64,000 nt of DNA from Hymenobacter sp. PAMC 26628 (GCF_001562275.1 NZ_CP014304.1:682001-746000); one strand, 5' to 3'. Shown: positions 1 through 9,661, numbered from the stretch's first letter. The notes: generated from the sequence alone by a model not told the origin. Numbers and translations: made by a program.

Positions 1-2
1 TC

Positions 3-782
3 GATTACCTCAACCCGTTCGTGGACCGCTCCGACGCCAAAAATATTTCCTACGGCAACCCCGCCCTCGACCCCGAGCTGACCGACTCGTACGAGTTGAG
101 CTATAATACCACCGTGAAAACGGTGACGCTCAACGCCTCGGCCTCGGTGCGGCACACGGGCAACGCCATCGAGTCGGTGCGCTTCTCCACCCTAAACCCC
201 ACCGCGCCGCTGCCCGCCGGCGTGGCGCCCGATGCCAGCGTGACGGTGCAAACCTTCGCCAACGTGGCCGCCAACACGTTCTACCAGTTCAACCTCTATG
301 GCTCGGCCAAGCCCCTGCCGAAGTGGGAACTGAGCGGGGGCCCCGACGTGCAATACACCGTGCGCCGCAGCCCGGCCCTGAATACCGAGCGCCGCGGCTT
401 CACGGCCGGCTTCAACATGAACACGGCCTATAAGTTCGACAAGGGCTTGACGGTGCAGTCGTTCGTGAACGGGTCGCTGGCTACAGTCGAAATCCAGGGC
501 CGGGGCCCCGCCAGCCTGTACTATTCGTTCGGGGTGAAGAAGGACCTGTTTGAGAAAAAGGCCGACCTGACTCTGAACGTGGCCAACCCGTTCAACGACT
601 ACTGGGCATACCGCAGCACCACTACCACGGCCTTCTTCACGGAGCGCAACGAGTACCGCGCCTACCAACGGTCTTTCCGCCTGAGCTTTAGCTACCGCTT
701 CGGGCAGGCGCAGCAGGGCCGCCAGCGCAAAAGCATCAACAACGACGACACCAAGAGCGGCGGCAGCAAGCAGGGCGGTTAG
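3..782 (+). CDS. TonB-dependent receptor / outer-membrane beta-barrel protein, C-terminal part
   Basis: The gene enters from the left edge; the reading frame is open from base 3 and ends at TAG 780-782. About 259 residues of the C-terminal barrel are present. The stretch GNPALDPELTDSYELSY is typical of the plug/barrel region of Bacteroidota TonB-dependent receptors and the related outer-membrane beta-barrel family. Alternating aromatic strands follow, ending in FRLSFSYRFG, which looks like the closing strand. A polar tail of about 25 residues (KSINNDDTKSGG) follows that strand. The protein would sit in the outer membrane; the ligand cannot be told from this part. The stop codon overlaps a GC-only palindrome shared with the convergent gene at 795. 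Confidence 0.85.
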   Translation, partial: DYLNPFVDRSDAKNISYGNPALDPELTDSYELSYNTTVKTVTLNASASVRHTGNAIESVRFSTLNPTAPLPAGVAPDASVTVQTFANVAANTFYQFNLYGSAKPLPKWELSGGPDVQYTVRRSPALNTERRGFTAGFNMNTAYKFDKGLTVQSFVNGSLATVEIQGRGPASLYYSFGVKKDLFEKKADLTLNVANPFNDYWAYRSTTTTAFFTERNEYRAYQRSFRLSFSYRFGQAQQGRQRKSINNDDTKSGGSKQGG

Positions 783-795
783 GGCCCCGGGGCCC
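782..795. repeat. GGGCCCCGGGGCCC palindrome between two convergent stops
   Basis: Perfect 14-nt palindrome whose ends overlap the TAG stops of both convergent neighbours. Same motif at 8476-8489, 56500-56513 and 58066-58079. It could act as a bidirectional GC hairpin, but no U-run follows. Confidence 0.6.
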
Positions 796-1307
796 TACTT
801 GATTTGGCGCAGGTCGTAGCGTACCTCTTGGCGGGCAGTTTTCAGGTAGGCCTTGAGCTGCTGCTGCTTAGGGAGCGAAATGTTGACCGGCGTGAGCAGC
901 TGCACCACGGCTAGCGTGGTGCCGGGCTGGAGGGCAGCCGCCACGTCGGCAAAGCCGGCGTATGACGCCACCGCCGCCTCGGGCCCCATACCCGCGGGCA
1001 CCGTGAAGCTAAAGTTGCCTTGTGCATCGGTCACGCACACTTGGTCGAGGCGCGACAAGCGCACCACGGCCCCAGGTAGGGCCCCGGCCAGGGTTTCGAC
1101 GCGGCCGGCCAGTACCACCGGGGCCGCCACGGGCGGGGGAGGCGCAGCGGCAGCTAGCGCCGCCGGGTTCACCCGCGACACGTTGGCGGCCAGCAGCCGG
1201 GCGTGATGCGGTTTGGCTTGGGGCTGCTTGGTTTGGGCCTGGGCGGGGCTAACTCCAGCTATGATGGCCAACAACAGGAATAGGCAGGAGTAGCAGTATT
1301 GTTTCAT
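795..1307 (-). CDS. Secreted protein with CarboxypepD_reg-like domain
   Basis: A 170-residue protein from the ATG at 1307 (an upstream in-frame ATG at 1358 would add 17 residues before the signal peptide, so it is not chosen). Residues 1-24 form a signal peptide ending in SPAQA. The middle (LAGRVETLAGALPGAVVRL ... VTDAQGNFSFTVPAG) matches the carboxypeptidase regulatory-like Ig fold seen at the N-terminus of many Bacteroidota surface proteins. It ends with a basic tail (TARQEVRYDLRQIK). There is no barrel or enzyme domain, so it is probably a small periplasmic or surface accessory. It is convergent with the TonB-dependent receptor. Confidence 0.7.
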   Translation of the reverse strand: MKQYCYSCLFLLLAIIAGVSPAQAQTKQPQAKPHHARLLAANVSRVNPAALAAAAPPPPVAAPVVLAGRVETLAGALPGAVVRLSRLDQVCVTDAQGNFSFTVPAGMGPEAAVASYAGFADVAAALQPGTTLAVVQLLTPVNISLPKQQQLKAYLKTARQEVRYDLRQIK

Positions 1308-1762
1308 AAAACGGTGATGAAGTAGTGGTAGGATTAACTTTTTGCTTGAATAGTTCAAAACTATTGGGGCATTAGGGCTCCCGGGGCCGCATTTCGGCCA
1401 GTGTCCCTAAACGCCCGGCCAACGCGTCTTTCTGGCCTACGGCGCCGTCAGGACTGACCAGCACCCCTCGTTACAAGCCGGGTGTAATGAATTACTTGCG
1501 CTGCCGATTCACCGGTCGTTCATTTGCAGCTCTACCTATTACTGCTCCTTTTTCCTGCCCCCCGCTCTTACCATTATCAATGGCATAATCTCCCTGGCGG
1601 TAAGACCTATACGAAGGTTGGTTTTGATAATGCCGAGAATAAAATTTGCTTCGTCTGCGGCCTCATCGATGCGGGGCCTACGCCATCGACATACGGGCTG
1701 TGCCGCCGGGGCACCAAGCTGCCAGCGGCGTAGCCGTTCCATAATTGTCCTTCTTTACAACC
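1308..1762. other. Intergenic region, no supported gene
   Basis: About 455 bp between a leftward gene and a rightward gene, so it must hold both promoters. Short open frames on either strand (for example 1539-1742 minus) show no family resemblance and no signal peptide, and base composition drifts to lower GC after 1500. I see no RNA gene or repeat in it. Confidence 0.5.
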
Positions 1763-2911
1763 ATGAAAAACTTGCGTAAGTACCTTCTTCTTGTTCTGTG
1801 CGCGGGCTTGGGCGCTGTGGTCGGGGGCTTGGGCGCAAAACACGGCCTGCGGCTGTCGCACCACGGGGCGTGGAGCCGGGGGCAGGTGGCCGGCTTGCTG
1901 GCGCTGCTGCCGGTGGCCTGGCTGCTGGCCGTATTGCTGCACGAGCTGGGCCACGTGCTGGCGGGGCAGACGCAGCGCTTCCAATTCCGCTGGCTGGTGG
2001 TGGGGCCCCTGATGTGGAAGCGCGAAGCGGGCCGGCTGCGCTTTGTTTGGAACAAAAGCCTGAACCTGGCCGGCGGCATGGCCCTGTGCCTGCCTCCTAA
2101 TGATGGCGACTTGCGCCGGCGGTTTATGGTATTTGGGGCGGGTGGGCCGCTGGGCAGTGTGGCGTGGGCGGCCGTGGCGCTGGGCACCTACGCCCTGCTG
2201 CCCCCCGCTGCCTCGGCCGTGGGCCAGGTGCTGGCGGTGGCGCTGGCCGCGAGCGGCGGCATTTCGGCGCTGCTGGCGTTGCTGACGCTGGTACCCATGC
2301 ACCTGGGCGGTTTTTACAGCGACGGTGGCCGGCTGCTGCACCTGTGGCGGGGCGACGCGGCCGGCCAGCTCGACCTGGCCCTGATTACGGCCATGGCCCA
2401 CTCCATGGCCGGCACCCGGCCCCGCCACTTGCCACAGGCCCTGCTCGCGGCCGCGGCCGCCTTGCCCCAGGAGCTACCCTGCAAGTGCTACGCGCACTAC
2501 TACCTCTACCTAGCGGCCCTCGATGCCCAGCAAATCGAACAAGCCGGCGAGCACCTGGCCGCCTACCGGGTGCAGCTGCCCCAGCAGCCGGCGGCCATCC
2601 AAGCCAGTGGCTGGCTGGAATCGGCGTTTTTCGCGGCCGCTTACCAGCACGACTTACCCGCCGCCCGCGCCTTTCGGGCACTGGCGCAGCCCAGTGCCTT
2701 GGTCACGGCTGATGTAACGGCCCGCGTGGAAGCCGCCCTGGCCCGCTTGGCAGACGACCCCGCGCGGGCCCTGGCCCTCGCCCAAACCGCTTTGCAGGCG
2801 CTGCCCCGCAGCATCGACCAAGGCAGCGCCTGCCTCTACGCCGAGTGGCTGACCGCTACCGTTCGCTGGGCTGGCGGGCCAGTGCAAAAGCAGCTTTCGC
2901 CTACTACCTAA
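1763..2911 (+). CDS. M50-like membrane metalloprotease (site-2-protease type)
   Basis: A 382-residue protein starting at the ATG 1763 (MKNLRKYLL). A hydrophobic N-terminal segment is followed by a membrane helix carrying HELGH at residues 60-64, the zinc-binding HExxH of M50 proteases. A later segment reads MHLGGFYSDGGRLLHL, in the place of the second M50 motif (usually NxxPxPxLDG), with an aspartate that could be the third ligand. The last 150 residues are soluble, alanine-rich and helical, resembling a TPR-like tail. It likely cleaves within or near the inner membrane; the substrate is unknown. The second motif is divergent, so activity is inferred. Confidence 0.7.
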   Translation: MKNLRKYLLLVLCAGLGAVVGGLGAKHGLRLSHHGAWSRGQVAGLLALLPVAWLLAVLLHELGHVLAGQTQRFQFRWLVVGPLMWKREAGRLRFVWNKSLNLAGGMALCLPPNDGDLRRRFMVFGAGGPLGSVAWAAVALGTYALLPPAASAVGQVLAVALAASGGISALLALLTLVPMHLGGFYSDGGRLLHLWRGDAAGQLDLALITAMAHSMAGTRPRHLPQALLAAAAALPQELPCKCYAHYYLYLAALDAQQIEQAGEHLAAYRVQLPQQPAAIQASGWLESAFFAAAYQHDLPAARAFRALAQPSALVTADVTARVEAALARLADDPARALALAQTALQALPRSIDQGSACLYAEWLTATVRWAGGPVQKQLSPTT

Positions 2912-3073
2912 TTCGATACCCCTGGCCATTCAGCATCACTGTTGCTATTTGCTGGCCCGTTTGGCACGTGTTGGGCAACTACTTACCTGTTATTTGCATC
3001 TGCAATTTGCCGCTGTAATTGCTTCGGTTCAGCCACTATCTTTTTTTCAAAACCACCTTCCTTTCTGCTGCCC

Positions 3074-3976
3074 ATGGCCCTCACCATTACCAACCTCTCC
3101 AAAACGTACCCCAACGGCACCCAGGCGCTCAAAAACGTTAGTCTCGACATTCCCAACGGCATGTTTGGCCTGCTGGGGCCCAACGGCGCGGGCAAAAGCA
3201 GCCTGATGCGCACCATTGCCACGCTGCAGGACGCCGACACGGGCAGCATCGTGCTCGACGGCATCGACGTGCTGCACGACAAGGAAGCCGTGCGCCGCGT
3301 GCTGGGCTACTTGCCCCAGGAGTTTGGCGTGTACCCCAGCGTGAGCGCCGAGGATTTGCTCGACCACTTCGCCACCTTAAAGGGCATTGCCAGCCGCAAG
3401 GAGCGCCAGGAAATGGTGGGGGCCCTGCTGCACCAAACCAACCTTTATGATGTGCGCAAGAAGCACGTGGGCGGCTACTCGGGCGGCATGAAGCAGCGCT
3501 TCGGCATTGCGCAGGCGCTGCTGGGCAACCCGCGCCTCATCATCGTGGACGAGCCCACGGCCGGCCTCGACCCCGCCGAGCGCAACCGCTTCCACAACCT
3601 GCTCTCGGAGATTGGCGAGAACCTGGTGGTGATACTTAGCACGCATATCGTCAGCGATGTAAGCGACCTGTGCCGGCACATGGCCATCATTAACAAGGGC
3701 GAAGTGCTGCTCACCGGCGACCCGCTCACGGTGATGAACAACCTGAAGGGTAAAATCTGGAAGAAGCTGATTGAGAAGACGGAATTATCGGCGCTGCAAG
3801 CTGGCCAGCAGGTCATCAGCTCGCGCCTGTTTGCGGGCAAAACCGTGGTGCACGTGCTGGCCGATGGGGCCCCGGACAGCGGCTTCGAAGCCGTGAGCCC
3901 CGACCTGGAGGACGTGTACTTCGCGGAGATTCAGCGGTACGAAGCGCGGAGTAAAAGTGGGGCAGTAATGGCCTAG
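3074..3976 (+). CDS. ABC transporter ATP-binding protein
   Basis: A 300-residue ATPase from ATG 3074 (MALTITNLSKTYPNG). Walker A is GPNGAGKSS at residues 35-43, the signature is YSGGMKQR, and Walker B with D-loop is LIIVDEPTAGLDP, followed by the H-loop STHIVSDV. It belongs to the CcmA/NatA-like group. The next gene in the same direction is the permease/M1 fusion at 4144, so the two should form one exporter-like complex in the inner membrane. A 31-bp inverted repeat element lies in the 167-bp gap. The frame is open upstream to 2942, but that part reads as non-coding. Confidence 0.9.
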   Translation: MALTITNLSKTYPNGTQALKNVSLDIPNGMFGLLGPNGAGKSSLMRTIATLQDADTGSIVLDGIDVLHDKEAVRRVLGYLPQEFGVYPSVSAEDLLDHFATLKGIASRKERQEMVGALLHQTNLYDVRKKHVGGYSGGMKQRFGIAQALLGNPRLIIVDEPTAGLDPAERNRFHNLLSEIGENLVVILSTHIVSDVSDLCRHMAIINKGEVLLTGDPLTVMNNLKGKIWKKLIEKTELSALQAGQQVISSRLFAGKTVVHVLADGAPDSGFEAVSPDLEDVYFAEIQRYEARSKSGAVMA

Positions 3977-3988
3977 AGCCACCAGGTC

Positions 3989-4088
3989 GTCATGCTGAGC
4001 GAAGTCGAAGCATCTCTACCGCAGCAGTATATCCTTTCAATTGGATTACTCTTCGCAGTAGAGATGCTTCGACTTCGCTCAGCATGAC
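3989..4088. repeat. Long inverted repeat (31-bp perfect arms), MITE/REP-like
   Basis: Arms 3989-4019 and 4058-4088 are exact reverse complements (GTCATGCTGAGCGAAGTCGA at the outer left end), with a 38-bp spacer. The element lies between an ABC ATPase gene and its permease gene. Its right half has a relative at 21692-21739. It carries no open reading frame. Confidence 0.9.
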
Positions 4089-4143
4089 GGTCACCTGACC
4101 GTGCCACCATATTTCTCCATTACCCCTTCTAAATCGAACCTTT

Positions 4144-7100
4144 ATGTTTCTTCCCATTTTCCTTTTTGAACTGAAGTACCGGCTCAAGCGGCCGGCCACC
4201 TGGATTTATTTCTTTCTCCTGTTTTTGATGGCCTTTTTGCTGGTGACGGCGGCGGGCGGCGGCTTCGGTACCGGCGTGAACGTTGCCTTGGGCGGCGACG
4301 GCCAGACAGTAAAAATCAACGCCCCGTTTTCGCTCAACATCATCACGGCGGTGCTCAGCGTGTTTGGCGTCATCATCGCCTCCTCGCTGATGGGCAACCC
4401 CGTGTACCGCGACTTCGAGTACCGCACGCACGCGCTGTTCTACACCACGCCCATTAGCAAATTTGGTTACCTGGGCGGGCGGTTTTTGGCTCTTACCTGA
4501 TTTCGGTGCTGGTATTCAGCGGCATCGGGCTGGGCGCAGCGGTGGCGGGAATTATGCCCTGGGTGCAAGCCGACCGGTTTTTGGCCGTGGCCCCGGCCGG
4601 CACCTACGTGTGGCCCTACCTGGTGCTGGTGCTGCCCAACCTGCTATTTTCGGGCGCTATTTTCTTCACGGGGGCCACGCTCACGCGCAATATTCTGAGC
4701 ACCTACATCGGCTCGGTGCTGCTGCTGGTGGTGTATCTGGTGGCTACGTCTTACCTGCAGGACCTCAAGAATGAGCACCTAGTAGCCGCGCTGGATGCCT
4801 TTGGCTTGTCGGCCATTGAATTCACGACCCGCTACTGGACTTCGGCCGAGAAAAACTCCCTGCTGCTGCCCCTCTCCAGCTACGTGCTGCTGAACCGGGC
4901 CGTGTGGCTGGCCTTTGGCCTGGGGCTGCTGGCGCTGTGCTACGCCCGGTTCCGGTTTTCGGCCTTCGCCTCGGATAAGCCCGACAAAAAAAGCCGCCGC
5001 GTGACGGCCGCCGATGCCCTGGCGGCCGAAGGGGCCCCCGCTGCCCAGCCCGGCGGCCTGCGCCTGCCGCGCGTGGCCCAGGTATTCTCCGGCGCCATGA
5101 GCCTGCGCCAGTGGTGGAGCCTCACCAAGCTGGAGTTCCGGGGCATTGTGCGCAGCCGCTACTTTTTGGCCATTGCGGGGGCGGGCGTAATCCTGCTGCT
5201 GGCCACCTCGGCGCAGGTCGGCAGAACCTTCGATACCGCTACCTACCCCGTCACTTACGAGATGCTGGAGGCCATCACCGGCTCCTTCTTCCTGTTCTTT
5301 CTGGCCATCATCATCTTCTACAGTGGCGAGCTGGTGTGGCGCGAGCGCGAGGCCGGCGTGGCCCAGATTACCGATGCAGTGCCCGTGCCCAGCTGGGTGC
5401 CGCTGCTGAGCAAGCTGGCGGCGCTGGGGCTGGTGCAGGTGGTGCTGCTGGCCGTGATAATGGTCTGCGGCCTGGTTATCCAGACGTTCAGGGGCTACTT
5501 CCACTACGAAATCGGTCTCTACCTGCAAGCGCTGTTCCTGTACCAGCTTCCATTCCTGCTGCTGCTGTGCGTGCTGAGCATGGTGACGCAGGTAGTGGTG
5601 AACAACAAGTACCTGGGCTTCGCGGTGATGGTGGTGTACTACGTGGCCAATATTTTCCGGAGCCAGATTGGCCTGGGCCACCGGCTGCTGGGCTACGGCG
5701 GCGGCGGCACGCCGGGGCCCTATTCCGATATGAACGGCTACGGGCACTTCCTGCCCGCCTTTTGGTGGACCAAGCTGCTGTGGGCCGGCGTGGCCGTGCT
5801 GCTGGTGCTGCTGGCCAGCTTGCTCTGGACGCGCGGCACCGACGCCGCCGGCCGCCTGCGCGAAGCCCGCCGCCGCTGGGGCCCCAGCAGCACCGCCGCC
5901 CTGGCCCTGGGCCTGCTCGTGAGCCTGGGCGCGGGTGGCTACATTTTTTACAACACCAACGTGTTGAATGAATACAGGACGCCCAAAGCGGGCGAGAAGC
6001 GCCAAGTGGCCTACGAGAAGCAGTACCGCCGCCTCAAAGACGTGGCCCAGCCCCGCATTACGGCCGTGGACATGAACACGGAGATTTTCCCGAGTACCCG
6101 CGCCGTGCGCTTCCGGGGCCGGTTCACGCTGGTGAACAAGCACGCCCGCGCCCTCGACACCGTCATTGTAAGCATTCCCGTGGAGCAAACCCCCCGCGTG
6201 CGCTCCCTCACGCTGGGCCAGCCCGGCCAGGCCACCCTGGCCCTGAACGACACCACCTACGGCGTGCGCCTCTACCGCCTGGCCCAGCCCCTGGCCCCCG
6301 GCGATTCGCTGGCGCTCGGCATGGACATTCTGTACCAGGAGCGCGGTTTCCCCAGCTCGGGTTCGAGTACCGACATCGTATACAACGGCACCTTCATCAG
6401 CAGCAACTACCTGCCCAGCCTGGGCTACCGCGAAGGAGCCGAGCTAAGCGGCGACCAGGACCGCAAAAACTACGGCCTGAAACCCAAGCCCCGCATGGCC
6501 AAGGTAAACGACCTGAAGGCTCGCCAGAATACCTACATCAGCCACGACGCCGACTGGATTCGCTTCCGCACCACCGTCAGCACCGAGGCCGACCAAACGG
6601 CTATGGCGCCCGGCTACCTGCAAAAAGAGTGGGTGAAAGACGGCCGCCGCTACTTTACCTATGTGATGGACCGGCCGATGCTTAACTTCTACACCTTCCT
6701 GTCGGCGCGTTACAAGGAATACAAAAGCCAGTGGGTTGACTCGGTGGGCCACCGCACCGTGCCCATTACCATCTACTACCAGCCGGGCCACGGGTACAAC
6801 CTCCAGCGCATGGCCGCCGGGGCCCAGGACGCGCTGGCGTACTGCTCGCGCAACTTCTCGCCCTACCAGCACCGGCAGCTGCGCATCCTGGAGTTCCCGC
6901 GCTACCAGGCCTTCGCCCAAAGCTTCGCCAACACGGTGCCATTTTCGGAGGCCATCGGCTTCATTGCCAACGTGAAAGACAAGGACCCCGAAGACCTGAA
7001 CTACCCGTACTACGTGACGGCCCACGAGGTGGCGCACCAGTGGTGGGCCCACCAGGTCATCGGCGGCAACGTGCAGGGCAGCACGCTGATGGCCGAAGCC

Positions 7101-7808
7101 ATGGCCGAGTATTCGGCCCTGATGGTGCTACGCCACCACAACGGCCCGGTCGCCATGCAGCGCTTCCTCAAGTACGACATGAACCGCTACCTCAGCGGGC
7201 GGGCCTTCGAGCGCAAGAAGGAGGTGCCGCTGGCCCTGGTCGAAAACCAGCAGTACATCCACTATGCCAAGGGCTCGGTGGTGATGTACGCCCTGCAAGA
7301 CTACTTGGGCGAGGCGACGCTGAACGGGGCCCTGAAGAAGTACGTGGCCGCCGTAGCCTTCCAGGGCCCGCCCTACACCAACTCGCCCGAGTTCACCGGC
7401 TACCTGCGCCGGGCCGCGCCCGATTCACTGCAAGCCTACCTCACCGATGCCTTCGAGCGCATCACGCTGTTTGGCAACCGCGTGACGGCCGCCAGCGCCA
7501 AAAAGCTGCCCGACGGCCGCTACCAAGTCGATTTCACGGTGAAATCGGCCAAGTTCTACGCCGACAGCCTGGGCAACCAGCGCCCCGCCGACCAATCCCG
7601 CGACGCCCTGCCCGTGGCCGTCTTCCCCGCCTTGGGCCCCGACAAAAAGCCCGTGGCGCCGCTGCTGCTCGTGAAGCGCCACCTGCGCGCCGGCGACAAC
7701 CAGCTCCGCTTCGTGGTAAACCGGAAACCCGCCTCCGTCGCCATCGACCCCGACCACCTCATCATCGACCGCCAGCTCGACGACAACACCAAAGACCTCA
7801 AACTGTAG
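4144..7808 (+). pseudogene. ABC permease / M1 aminopeptidase fusion, frameshifted
   Basis: The family (about 1200 residues) joins two blocks of ABC-2 type permease helices to a C-terminal M1 zinc peptidase. Here residues 1-118 (4144-4500) run in one frame to a TGA, and the rest continues in the -1 frame to 7808. One added base near 4485 restores YLGGRFLGSYLISVLVFSG, so this is a one-base loss (or an assembly error). The permease helices are followed from about 6000 by the peptidase, with HEVAHQWW and a downstream EAMAEYSAL supplying the HExxH...E zinc site. It should work with the ATPase at 3074. No canonical slippery heptamer lies at the break. If the lesion is real, the product is likely lost; translation of the second part could start at 4506 or later. 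Confidence 0.85.
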
Positions 7809-7829
7809 GGCCCTGAGCAGGGGTGCAAA

Positions 7830-7866
7830 AAAAGGCGCAACCCTGCTGGGGCTGCGCCTTTTTATT
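7830..7866 (+). terminator. Rho-independent terminator after the permease/M1 gene
   Basis: Stem AAAGGCGCA / TGCGCCTTT around a CCCTGCTGGGG loop, followed by a short T-run. Confidence 0.75.
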
Positions 7867-7912
7867 AGAAGCTGTTTAGGAAGTTTAGCAGTCAGCGTAC
7901 GAATGGCTGTAG

Positions 7913-7975
7913 AACGGAGTGGCACTCCGTTGCCGTGCTAACGTTAAACAGACTACCACTCCGTTCAACAGGGCT
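7913..7975. repeat. Palindrome AACGGAGTGGCACTCCGTT plus a third CACTCCGTT copy
   Basis: AACGGAGTG and CACTCCGTT flank a single G (7913-7931), and CCACTCCGTTCAAC recurs about 35 bp later. It lies between two convergent genes. It may be an element end or a protein-binding site. Confidence 0.5.
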
Positions 7976-8061
7976 CTGGACACGGACTCGGAAACTGCGC
8001 CAACATAATCAGCCCATTCCCCAACAAGTCAGCACGAGGGGCCCCTGGGGCCCCAGGAAAG

Positions 8062-8436
8062 CTACGCGGGTTGTTGCGCCGGGGCGGCGGCTTCGGGCCG
8101 GCGCATCCAGCCCATGCCGCCGCACTTGGCTTGCATTTGCTGGCGGAATTTCTCGCGGGCTTCGGGGCTTAGGTTTTCCATGCGTCCGGCCATGCGCTGC
8201 TGCCAGGCGCGGCGTTTCTGGGCCCAGCTGCCGCGGCGCCCGCCCCAGCTGCCGAACAGCAAGCGGCTGAGCAGCAGTAGCCCGAAGGTTTGGCCTAGCG
8301 TGATGGGGGGCCCGTGGAAGAGCGCCGGCACCAACCAGTTCCACAAATACTGGGTGAGGAACAGCACGGCTGTGACAAACAGACTGGCGAAAACAACGAA
8401 CTTGAGGCCGCGCAGCAGCCAGAATTGACGGTTCAT
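8062..8436 (-). CDS. Small membrane protein, co-directional with an ECF sigma factor
   Basis: 124 residues from ATG 8436. Two hydrophobic segments (about residues 10-32 and 40-60, LGQTFGLLLLSRLLFG) are followed by a basic soluble tail with LSPEAREKFRQQMQAKCGG, a helical stretch that recalls short metal-resistance or CpxP-like helices without proof. It lies 56 bp downstream of the sigma factor at 8493 and in the same direction, so it is likely co-transcribed. It could be a partner that modulates the sigma factor, but it has no recognisable anti-sigma motif. Function unknown. Confidence 0.6.
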   Translation of the reverse strand: MNRQFWLLRGLKFVVFASLFVTAVLFLTQYLWNWLVPALFHGPPITLGQTFGLLLLSRLLFGSWGGRRGSWAQKRRAWQQRMAGRMENLSPEAREKFRQQMQAKCGGMGWMRRPEAAAPAQQPA

Positions 8437-8475
8437 GATAAGGTAATCATTAAGTTGAGTCAGTAAAAATTAGGA

Positions 8476-8489
8476 GGGCCCCGGGGCCC
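8476..8489. repeat. GGGCCCCGGGGCCC palindrome
   Basis: Directly downstream of the sigma-factor stop codon, in the gap before the small membrane protein gene. Same 14-mer as at 782. Confidence 0.6.
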
Positions 8490-8492
8490 CGG

Positions 8493-9062
8493 CTAGTCCG
8501 TGAACAGCTCGGTGTAGAGCTTTTGCAGGCGCTTGCGCAGGTGCAGCACGGCGTAGTGCTTGCGCGAAATCAAGGTTTTGAGCGGCACGCCGGTTTCGGC
8601 CTCCATCTCCTTGAAGCTCTTGTCCTCCAGCTCGTGCCACACGAACACTTCGCGCTGGGCCACCGGCAGCTCGGCCAGGGCATCGGCCAGGGCCTCCATC
8701 AGGGTTTCGCGCAGCAGGCGGTTTTCGGGCGAGTCGTCGGGGGCTGGCAGCAAGTCGGCCAGCAGCAGGCCCTCGCCGTCGGGGTCGGCCTCGGCGGCCC
8801 CGAATGCCGTTTCGAGCGACACCGGCCGCTGCCGGCGGTACAGGTCGATGATGCGGTTGCGGGCCACCCGGAAGAGCCAGGCGGCCGCCTGCTCCACGGG
8901 TTTCAGCAGGCGGTAGCTTTCCACCAGCTCGGCAAACACGTCTTGCAGCAGGTCTTCGGCCTCCGCTTCGTCGGGAATGCGGCGGCGGATGAACTGCAGT
9001 AGCCGGGGCCGCTGCTGGCGCACGGCGTCGGCAATTTGCCGGTCTTGCTGCGAGGCCGTCAT
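8493..9062 (-). CDS. RNA polymerase sigma factor, sigma-70 family (ECF type)
   Basis: From ATG 9062 the protein is 189 residues (an ATG at 9113 would add 17). Region 2 is visible as EAEDLLQDVFAELVESY ... AAAWLFRVARNRIIDLYRR, and region 4 as LPVAQREVFVWHELEDKSF ... ETGVPLKTLISRKHYAVLHL, the helix-turn-helix that reads the -35 element. Regions 1 and 3 are missing, as in ECF factors. The linker between regions 2 and 4 is long and acidic (PAPDDSPENRLL). It heads a two-gene unit with the membrane protein at 8062 and is divergent from nuoK. The signal it responds to is unknown. Confidence 0.88.
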   Translation of the reverse strand: MTASQQDRQIADAVRQQRPRLLQFIRRRIPDEAEAEDLLQDVFAELVESYRLLKPVEQAAAWLFRVARNRIIDLYRRQRPVSLETAFGAAEADPDGEGLLLADLLPAPDDSPENRLLRETLMEALADALAELPVAQREVFVWHELEDKSFKEMEAETGVPLKTLISRKHYAVLHLRKRLQKLYTELFTD

Positions 9063-9169
9063 CGGGAGGATAGGAGTGGGGAGCGAAAAAGCCAGGTTTT
9101 CCATGGTAGGCAAGCAGACGGGGCCCCGGCCCTAATACTTTAACCGGCGGGGGGTTTGCTTTTTCAGGA

Positions 9170-9177
9170 TACCTTTG
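9170..9177 (+). promoter_or_regulatory. Candidate -7 box (TACCTTTG) before nuoK
   Basis: Matches the Bacteroidota TAnnTTTG consensus 55 bp before the nuoK ATG. A TTTG at 9155 is too close to be a normal -33 element. Confidence 0.45.
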
Positions 9178-9231
9178 CCTGCCCAAAATACGGCCCAAAC
9201 CCGGTCCGATTCTCCGCCCGTTCCGCCCCGC

Positions 9232-9564
9232 ATGGAAGCCACCATTCCTGAAGTCATCCGCACCGTTCCGCTGCAGTACTACGTTTTTTTTGCCACGGCC
9301 CTGTTTTCCATCGGCGTGGTGGGGGTGCTCACGCGGCGCAACGCCATCATCATCTTCATGTGCATCGAGCTGATGTTGAACGCCGTGAATATCCTGCTGA
9401 CGGCCTTTTCGGCCTACCGCGCCGACCCCAACGGGCAAATTTTCGTGTTCTTCATTATGGCTGTGGCGGCCGCCGAAGTGGCCGTGGGCCTGGGCATCAT
9501 CGTCATGATTTACCGCAATTTCCAAACCACCGACGTCAACCTGCTGAGCCGGCTCAAGTGGTGA
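9232..9564 (+). CDS. nuoK: NADH-quinone oxidoreductase subunit K
   Basis: 110 residues from ATG 9232, the usual length for NuoK (the frame is open upstream to 9175, but family length supports this start). Three membrane helices are seen. The second carries the conserved glutamate in [15 protein letters not shown], and the third the second glutamate in [19 protein letters not shown]; both belong to the proton path of complex I. It is followed 102 bp later by nuoL. No nuoJ precedes it: the upstream neighbour is a divergent sigma factor, so this is a separated nuoKL pair. Confidence 0.95.
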   Translation: MEATIPEVIRTVPLQYYVFFATALFSIGVVGVLTRRNAIIIFMCIELMLNAVNILLTAFSAYRADPNGQIFVFFIMAVAAAEVAVGLGIIVMIYRNFQTTDVNLLSRLKW

Positions 9565-9571
9565 ATGAGCA

Positions 9572-9661
9572 AAGGAGTGAATGAGCGAATGGGGCCCCGG
9601 CCCTCCGCTCTATTGCTCATTTAGCCCTCCTTTCATTCACCCATTCGCTCCTTCACTCCCT
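9572..9661. repeat. Imperfect inverted repeat between nuoK and nuoL
   Basis: Arms 9572-9592 and 9641-9661 pair at 19 of 21 positions around a 48-bp spacer that contains GGGGCCCCGG. The element lies inside a two-gene unit and codes for nothing. Confidence 0.75.

Noticed and set aside
1524..1742. Short frames on both strands in the gap before the M50-like gene
   Set aside because: No family match, no signal peptide and mutual overlap; treated as non-coding.
4480..4510. Programmed frameshifting in the permease/M1 gene
   Set aside because: The needed shift is -1, but the phase at the T-run gives G TTT TTG, not a canonical slippery heptamer; a lesion or sequence error is simpler.
4779..6188. A 469-codon frame opposite the permease/M1 gene
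   Set aside because: Gln/His/Ala-rich antisense frame without domain or signal.
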